Origin: Nematostella vectensis
Taxonomy: Eukaryota; Cnidaria; Anthozoa; Actiniaria; Edwardsiidae
Length of the DNA: 64,000 nucleotides
Assembly: GCF_932526225.1 (NCBI RefSeq)
Contig: NC_064036.1
Span: 6,455,519-6,519,518 of the forward strand
Direction of reading: 5' to 3'
Shown one piece after another: positions 22,901 through 31,900 of the stretch (positions are counted from its first letter, which is position 1; each line of letters begins with the position of its first letter). Under the pieces are notes generated by a model. The model had not been told where the DNA came from and ran no database searches. It saw nothing but the letters and a program-made list of their open reading frames with translations. Position numbers and translations under genes: made by a program.

Positions 22901-25900
22901 AAAGCTTTCCCCGCGGGACCGGACGAATTGGAACTTTTTTAAGAATGGTGTTGATATTCGTGGTCATTTTGTATTTTTCTAAGGTGAAAGTTGAAGCCGT
23001 GATGAAGATCAAGACACCATACGGGATGCAGTTCAGGTGGCGTCTGCCTGGAGGGATGCCTTTTCATATCCACCTCAAGGATAATCTAAAGGTATGTCTC
23101 AGCTTACGAGAGTTTCCGTTATTAGAGAGCTCTCTGTTATTGCCTTTGGTCGCTTGTCCCCTAGCTTACAAGTGTCCGGAGAGTTGATTGTATCACTTTG
23201 GTCGAGTGTCGTTAAGTAAAGTGTCTGTTAGCAGAGAGCTGGCTGTATTTTCTATTAACCAGTTGTCCGTAATTCGTCTTAATTCAACTATCCCTAGGTA
23301 AAACTGTCTGCTTACTCTAGTGTCCGGAGATTTGACTGTGTTCGCTTTTCCTCACCTGCCCGTAATCAGAGCTGTCTGCTTACTACAGTGTGCAGATAAT
23401 TGACTGTGTTTGTTTATTCACCCAGGTCAAGAACAAGAAGCGCTGGAGCCAGGTCATGTACATGTCCTACATCCTGGACTACAAGGAGGGCACCATGGGT
23501 TCAACGGATGAGAACACGTATATTCTTGCTACCGACGCGGATGTCAGGTTTACCCATGGGGACGTACAGGCGTTACTCGATCTGCTTATGCGCGACCCGC
23601 GGGTCGGGGCGGTCTGCGGGCGCACACATCCTCTCGGGGTGGGCCCGATCGTCTGGTATCAAGTCTTTGATTACGCCATTGGTCACTGGTTCCAAAAAGT
23701 ACGTGAAAGACAGTATTTTTTATACTAGCCTATGGAAGTACCCAATCAGCCAAAATGACCGTCCAAATTTAGTCGTTAGAAATACCAAAGGGATTATAGA
23801 TTCCCCGATGTAAACTGATCCTCACGGCAGCGGCGTAGCCAGGATTTTTAACAGGAGGGGGCCCAAAAGGGACTTTCAAGGCATTTTTCTCCTGTGTTTT
23901 AGATAATGTCTCATACATTTACTGTATTTTTGGCCCAGTCTCTAACCAAGTAATCTCGATGTTGCTACCATTGCTTAATTGGCACCTAGCTTTAGCCCCG
24001 ACTATCCTTTGCTACCATTGCTTTAGCCCCGACTATCCTTTGCTACCATTGCTTAATTGGCGCCTTGCTTTAGCCCCGACTCTTCCTTTTTTGTACCTTG
24101 ATGATCAGAACCAGCCTTAGGCCTGGAACAACGCCGTTCTTTTCATTTACACGCATTTGCATTTGGAACGGTACATAAAAAGAAATGCGTCTAAACTAGG
24201 CCTTATATATCTCAGCAACCTCCAGTATGAGTCAATATCAATAAAAGTAGCACAATCTCCATAAACTTAAAAATAAGGTTATCAAACCAAAACCGTATTC
24301 CATTAGCACCTATCTACAACAGCGACGTGGAAAAGTTTTTCAGCTCGTTTACGTGTATCGAAGTCACTAGAAGTATGGTTTACAAAGGAAAATATCTCCT
24401 ATACTCTATAGTGCTCTGCTTTCAAGAACCTTTCAGAGCGCATATCGGTGCCTTGTCGTGGCTTGACGTTTTGTTTCTGATTGGTCTTTAGACAGCCAAT
24501 CATGTGCTAGGTACAGTTCTCTGCTCTCCCGGATGTTTCAGCGCGTATCGATGCCTTGCAGTGCGTGACGTGTTACCGACGTACGCTACCGGTGTGACAA
24601 CTTCCACGGACTTCCTCACTAAAGATATGGGTACGTTGAGGTATCGTGAAGCACCCAGGGATACGGGAACAATCCTTGTATACCGTAATATCACGTCAAA
24701 ATGTCACTCATACCGTTTTACATTGAAATCCAATTTGTAACAAAATACCGCGAATCCTATGACATGAAATTACGCAATTTTAAAAGGGAAAAGAGAAAAA
24801 AATATCACGAGTGCGGATATGATAAGAAAATACCCAATAAGAATATCGTTTTTAATAAAGTTCAATGCCTTAAATCGCGCGTGCCTTTACAGGAGAAGAC
24901 CGCTGGTTCTGCACACTGATGGTTCAGAGCGGCTGGCGTCTTGAGTACTGCGCAGCCGCAGAAGACAGCACCTTTTGTCCTGACAACTTTGACGAGTTTT
25001 TCCGACAGAGACGACGCTGGATCCCGTCAACCCTTGCGAATCTGCTCCAGCTGATCAGCCAATGGAGGGTCACGACTGAGAATAATGACATGGTGTCTAT
25101 TTGGTTCATTCTCTACCAGGCCCTCAACGTGGTCGCAACGCTAATATGGTATCTATTTGATCTACAGTTTTTCTTTGATACGAAATGGGGCCATCACTAC
25201 TACTAAGCAAAAAGGGGCACGAGGGGTATAGAAACTTTTTTCATTTGGGACTGTGCATCCTTCGTCTTCTTGGAAAAAGAAAGTCCTTTTCTTATTACAC
25301 TTTATTGACATCTTTTTGTGAACGTAAAAGAACAAGTACGAATGCCTGTGGTGCCATCTTTATTGACAGCTCTTACGCACTTACCATCATAATGAAGTAT
25401 TTGCAGCGAACTTATTTGCACTAAGACAGTACCCGAGGATCACGAACATGTGGTCAATACCCCCCACTAACATACAGCCCTTATGCGCACTAAGGAAGAC
25501 AGTATCAGAGGATCACGAACATGTGGTCAATACCCCCCACTTACATACAGCCCTTATGCGCACTAAGGAAGACAGTACCAGAGGATCACCATCTTTATTT
25601 ACTGCTCTTACGCACTTACTCACCATCATGATGTAAAAGTGTTTGCAGCAGCCCTTATTTGCAGACAGTACCAGAGGATCACCATTTCAAATGTGGTCAA
25701 TACTTCTCACTAACATACAGCATTTATGCGCAGTCCAGCAACTGTCATCCTGATCATCAGTGGCGCGCTCCACTACGCGCATCTGGGTGTTGAGGATGAA
25801 TTAATACCTGCGGTCCTGTTGGTGCTTGTTTCCATCGGCTACGCCCTAGTCTGTCTTTACACAAAGCAGGAGTTCCAGCTGAAAGTAGCCAAGCTGCTGA

Positions 25901-28900
25901 CGATCATCTTCGCCTTGATCATGGCGTTCGTAGTTGTGGGAATGGCTGCGCAGATCGCGATAGATCTCCAACTTAGATCAACGCCTAAACGTAAGATTGT
26001 AATGTTTGTCCGCCGGTTTAATGGGGTTAATGCCCACAGTTAGATTACATTTCATGATCTATCTTATCCTATAACCTGAGTATCAGGTCCTTTCGGAAGA
26101 GTAAATAGAACAGGGCACGCATAGATGGGGCAGGGGACTAGAACTAGAGAAAGGATCTTCCATGTTCTCCCTTCACGTGCTCGCCCGCTCCAGCTTCCCC
26201 TACCCTCCTCCCACCGCTTTGAAATTTCTTTCACGTTTTCTGTTAAAAACCATCGGAGATGGTTTAAATGTAAGGAATTGGTGAGTTTTGTTTTTCAGCG
26301 ACAACTTCACCAGTGCCGACTGCTCTGGTCCCCACGACCCAGGCGACCACACCCATGAGTACAAGCACCGCTAAAACAGCGGTGGACAGACTACTGGCAG
26401 CCATCAGTGAGTCATATCAAATCAAAATAAGTCATTTTAATAGGCGGCGTGTCCAAGGGGGATTCGGGGCGTCAGGACCTCACCATGCTCATGTGACGAG
26501 ATGATTTAGCGGTTGAAACCTTCGTTAGTAATTAAAGGCGGTTAATTGTATGTGTGTATTGTGAAAGACAACGTTTCTAGATAGATCTAGTAATCTGTTA
26601 CCAGAGCTAAGATTTGAACTTAATCCGCGGTAAGTGAATTACAACTCTGAACCACAGCCTGCGTTTTTCTCTAGACACGCCCCTGGTTTTGTTGAAAATG
26701 GGCCATATATTCATATTATTTCGTGGAATTACTCATTTGAAATAAGTGCGCACGCACGCGTCCGCTTACTTCTTCATTCACTGAATTAAATTTTCTGGAT
26801 ACACCATTGAAACGCCACCAAACTGTCAACGAGGAGATTCGCCATATGAAGTAAATAGATACTACAGATAAAAAAACTGCTTATATTTCAACATAGACTT
26901 TTGTTAGATGCAAGTACTGCTCCATGATATAGTTGTTTATCAGTTACTGTCTTTGTCAGTTTATTAATTCATCTATCACATAACGCAAGGTCGTGTTCTT
27001 TTACGTCCCTATCGCTTCGCTTAGTGCCTTCTCCAGCTACGTAAGATCTAAAACTAAAACATCTGCTTTGCCTTTCAGCCTCATCCTCCACCCCTGGGCC
27101 TACCGCCCCTTCAGGCACCTCGAGCCCCCTGCCCACCACGTCCTATGTCCCACTGAAGGACAGACTGCCAGCTGATGTCACAAGTCTGTATTTGGGCGGT
27201 CTGGTCGGAATCTTTTTAATCGCAGCTCTGCTGCACCCATTCGAAGCATTTTGTCTGGTTCATGGGATGTGGTATCTGCTTTGTTTGCCTTCGGGATACC
27301 TGTTGCTAATCATATACTCCGTGTGCAACGTGACCGACAGATCATGGGGTGAGTCAATAGGAACGAGAAGTCATGGGGTGAGCCAATCTAATTGAGGCGT
27401 TCCTCGGGTTATAAATCCTGCCCAGTAGCCCTGAGATTAGTTGATCAGACTCAGTGGTCCTGGGGTGAGTAGATCTGATTGAGTGGTCCTGGGATGAGTA
27501 GATCTGATTCAGTCGTCCTGTGGTGAGTAGATCTGATTCAGTAGTCCTGTGGTGAGTAGATCTGATTGAGTGATCCTGGGATGAGTAGATCTGATTCAGT
27601 CGTCCTGGGATGAGTAGATCTGATTCAGTGGTCCTGGGGTGAGTAGATCTGATTGAGTGGTCTGTGGTGAGTAGATCTGATTGAGTGGTCTGTGGTGAGT
27701 AGATCTGATTGAGTGGTCTGTGGTGGGTAGATCTGATTGAGTGGTCCTGGGGTGAGTAGATCTGACTCAGTCGTCCTGTGGTGAGTAGATCTGATTGAGT
27801 GGTCTGTGGTGAGTAGATCTGATTCAGTGGTCCTGGGATGAGTAGATCTGATTCAGTGGTCCTGTGGTGAGTAGATCTGATTCAGTGGTCCTGTGGTGAG
27901 TAGATCTGATTCAGTGGTCCTGTGGTGAGTAGATCTGATTCAGTCGTCCTGTGGTGAGTTGATCTGATTCAGTCGTCTGTGGTGAGTAGATCTGATTGAG
28001 TCTTCCTGTGGTGAGTTGATCTGATTCAGTCGTCTGTGGTGAGTAGATCTGATTCAGTCGTCTGTGGTGAGTAGATCTGATTCAGTCGTCTGTGGTGAGT
28101 AGATCTGATTGAGGGGTCCTGGGTATAAGTCAATCCGATTGAGGGGTCCTGGGGTGAGTCAATCCGATTGAGGGGTCCTGGGGTGAGTCAATCCGATTGA
28201 GGGGTCCTGGGGTGAGTCAATGAGGGCGAGTGTTCCTGCATTGAGATCTCTCTCCGCCGCCTGTGACATCAAAGCCCGGTACTAATCCTTTCATGGTCGT
28301 ATATAATTTAGAATTCCAATATCAAGTTCAAGTAGCAAGTTCCAATGCTTTCTTAGGTACTCGAGAGACAAAGGAGAAAAAGAGCGGTGCTGAGGTTCCA
28401 TGGTACGAGGAGCTGTGGAAAACCATCAAGTATGTGTTCACGTGCTGTCGCCCGGCTGAACCAAATCCTGATCCCCAGGCCCCTGCAACCAACAACCAGA
28501 CAGACAACCCGCCGTCCCAGTACGAGGTACTAAGAGAAAATGTCATGATAACGTGTGACAACAATAGAACCACGTTAACTCAGCCCTAAAGAGACACACA
28601 CCTGAAGTTCGTTTTAGCGGGGAAATCGAGTTCGAGAAGAAACTATTGAAAGTTTCCGACGCCCTAGTCCAGAATTTTTGCCACATTCAACTTGTTATTT
28701 AGTGTATTCGTTTCTCTGTAAAACATTTAGAATCGTGCGGGTTTAGAGTTTGGTGTTCTTCGATAATTAGACGTACAACCACACCATACATCGAAAGTTG
28801 TCTGTCCAGGAAACCTTTCACTGCGCCCTTATCAAAAAGGGTCGTTATAGTGCGTATGGTTATTAAGCACATTACTTATTAAAAAGGGTGGTTATAGTGC

Positions 28901-31900
28901 CTATGGTTAGAACTAGTGTTTACACGCCGTTCTCTTCATGTACGTGTACGAGTAACGAGTGGAACTTCATACAAAAAGAACGGCGTCTAAACTAGGCTTT
29001 AGTCTCTAGTTTGAAGTAAGTTCAAGTTTCCTGGAAGTTCTATTAACTAATAATTTAATTTCTTTCTCCAGGATTCTTCGTCGTCGGAAACGAATGGTGT
29101 TCTTTCTGACGAGGAGCAGCCTCCTCTCCCCCTTAGCGACAGCTCCATCCAGTCAGCAGCTCCTCCAGAGGTGATGATCGATGAAACGCACAGTCCGTCT
29201 GCTACTCCGCCTATGCCAAAGTCTGTCCTCAAGCTGCGAAAGGCCGCCAGTTTGGGTATGTTCACCCTAATGTACAGATTAACAATATCTTGTTTGTCAC
29301 AGTTATTACTCCTGCATAAGCCATCGCCTGGTTAATTTGCATTTGGAATTTGAAAAGCACGGCGTCTTAGGTCTAACATGCGCGAAATGATTCTAAAAAA
29401 GGGCTTCTCTTTCGTTGCGGTTATAGACGCCGACAGTCCCGAGGCGCCAAAGTGGCGTTTTCCCGGGGAGAGGAAAGTTCGATTCGACACCAGACTCCCC
29501 AAGCTGTTAGCTGAGATGCCCGTGGAGGAATGGTTACCAGGAGAGCTCAAGGTCAGTGCCCCGTGAGCTCCCATTTCCTTCATCCTTTTGATTTCTAATG
29601 ATTGATATTTTACTCATTTGCGTTTTTTTTTTAAACGCAATGCTATAGTCCTTTGTTTAGAAGCTATTCGTGTTTTGTTTTCTTGATGATACTATCCTAC
29701 GACCCTTAAGGCCTGGCTAAACTAATAGACATGTCAAGTTTTTCTTAATGATACTATCCTACGATCCTTAAGGCCTGGCTAAACTAGTAGACATGTCAAG
29801 TTTTTCTTAATGATACTATCCTACGATCCTTAAGGCCTGGCTAAACTAATAGACATGTCAAGTTTTTCTTAATGATACTATCCTACGACCCTTAAGGCCT
29901 GGCTTAACTGATAGACATGTCAAGTTTTTTCTTAATGATACTATCCTACGATCCTTAAGGCCTGGCTAAACTAGTAGACATGTCAAGTGCCACATGTCTC
30001 CTAATTTGGCCAATACCAAAAACAGGTAGCGCGCGACACGAAAATGTTTCTCAACTATCCGAAAAACATTTCTTTGTCGCTGCTACAAGATTTGGCACGC
30101 GCGATATAATGTTTTTCGAGGTGGCTAAACTAGGCGACATGTTACACGCTAGATGTCTCCTATTTTAGCCAGGCCTTTAGTGATATGTGTTCAAGTCCCC
30201 TTTTTCAGCATTTTAGATATGTATTCTGTCTGTATGTTACGTGTGTTTGCGTTTCAGGGCCTTTATTTGAAAAACTTCAAAGACAATGGATACGACAATG
30301 TGAGCTTCATCGCAGGAATGACCAATAAGGTGAGTCTTATGGAGGGCCGTTATCTTGAGTATATGTAGTAGTAGTATAAGTACAACCGTTTGTTTCTCAC
30401 AGGACCTGCGCGCGATTGGTATAAGCACAAGAGGGCACCGCATGCAGCTTGTTTACGCAATCGAGCGAATTCCACATGTCACGTTAAACGCCGATGTACC
30501 GGTAAGTAAAGCTCAATCAGGTATAACACATGACTGTATAGTGAGCTAGAGATATACCACACATGGCACTGTAACTAATGCTGGTAAAGGCATAACACAG
30601 GACCGCATAGTCAAGGGTGGTCTAGGGGTATACCACACATGGCATTGTAACTAATGCTGGTGAAGGCATAACACAGGACCGCATAGTCAAGGGTGGTCTA
30701 GGGGTATACCACACATGGAACTGTAACTAATGCTGGTAAAGGCATAACACAGGACCGCATAGCCAAGGGTGGGCTAGGGGTATACCACACATGGAACTGT
30801 AAGTAATGCTGGTAAAGGCATAACACAGGACCGCATAGCCAAGGGTGGGCTAGGGGTATACCACACATGGTACTGTAAGTAATGCTGGTAAAGGCATAAC
30901 ACAGGACCGCATAGCCAAGGGTGGGCTAGGGGTATGACACAAGTGGAAATTAAAGCTGAATGTACGAGTAAGTTTAGCTGGTGAAGGCATAACGCCTGAT
31001 TGTGATGTGCTGGTTTGGTTTGTAAGGCAATAATTTTTCCCAACACACCCCACAACATGTAGAGCTCGAAATTGACTTTACGAAAGTGTAGCTTTGCACG
31101 ACATAATGACCGCATTGTGTAGGCCCCAGGGTCTAGGGTCCACACGTGGCGTAAAACAGTCTTATTAAGGATTCTTCAAATACTATATGTTTTTCCCCAT
31201 ATTATTATTTAATAAAATAATGGACAAAAACACAAGCGAGGACTCAATAAAGTCCGAAACGTTGGCAAAATCTTGCTTCTGTCTGTTTTTGTCCATCAAT
31301 TTATGTATTGTAATTTCCTGTTTGGTCTTCTTTTTATTTATAATCCCCATATAGTTTATAATCCCCCCGATCCATCCAAAATGGGTCGACGGCGCACCGC
31401 CCACAGCCAATCCTGGGTACTTGCCTGATTAGATTTTGTCTATTTTTGGGTGTAGGAGAGCGTGGAGGAATGGCTACACGAGCTGGGGCTCGAGTGCTAC
31501 TGGGAATACTTCGTGCGGAATGGGTACAACGAGCCGCGTGTTTTGGAGGACCTCAAGGCCATGGACTTCACCACACTTAAGCAGACGCTTAAAGCGGACT
31601 TGAACATTAACAAGGCCGGGCATCTCACCAAGATGATCAGTGCAATAAAGAAATTGCAATATCCAACACCATGTGAGTAAAGTAGAACCTGCCTATAACG
31701 GACACCCCGTAAAACGACAATACCCAACACCATGTGAGTAGCAAAGTAGAACCTCCGTATAAATGACACCATGCTTGTAGCAAAGTAGAAACCCCATATA
31801 ACGGACACCCCGTTTAACGGCAATACCCAACACCATGTGATTAGAAAAGTAGAACCTCCGTATAAATGACACCCCGTTTAACGGCAATACCCAACACCAT

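Noticed and set aside
27366..28225. CRISPR-like regular array
   Set aside because: The units are contiguous with no unique spacers, in a eukaryotic intron. It is a minisatellite.
30774..31145. 123-codon minus-strand frame with repeated segments
   Set aside because: It is a by-product of the intron 18 minisatellite. The protein repeats reflect the DNA repeat.
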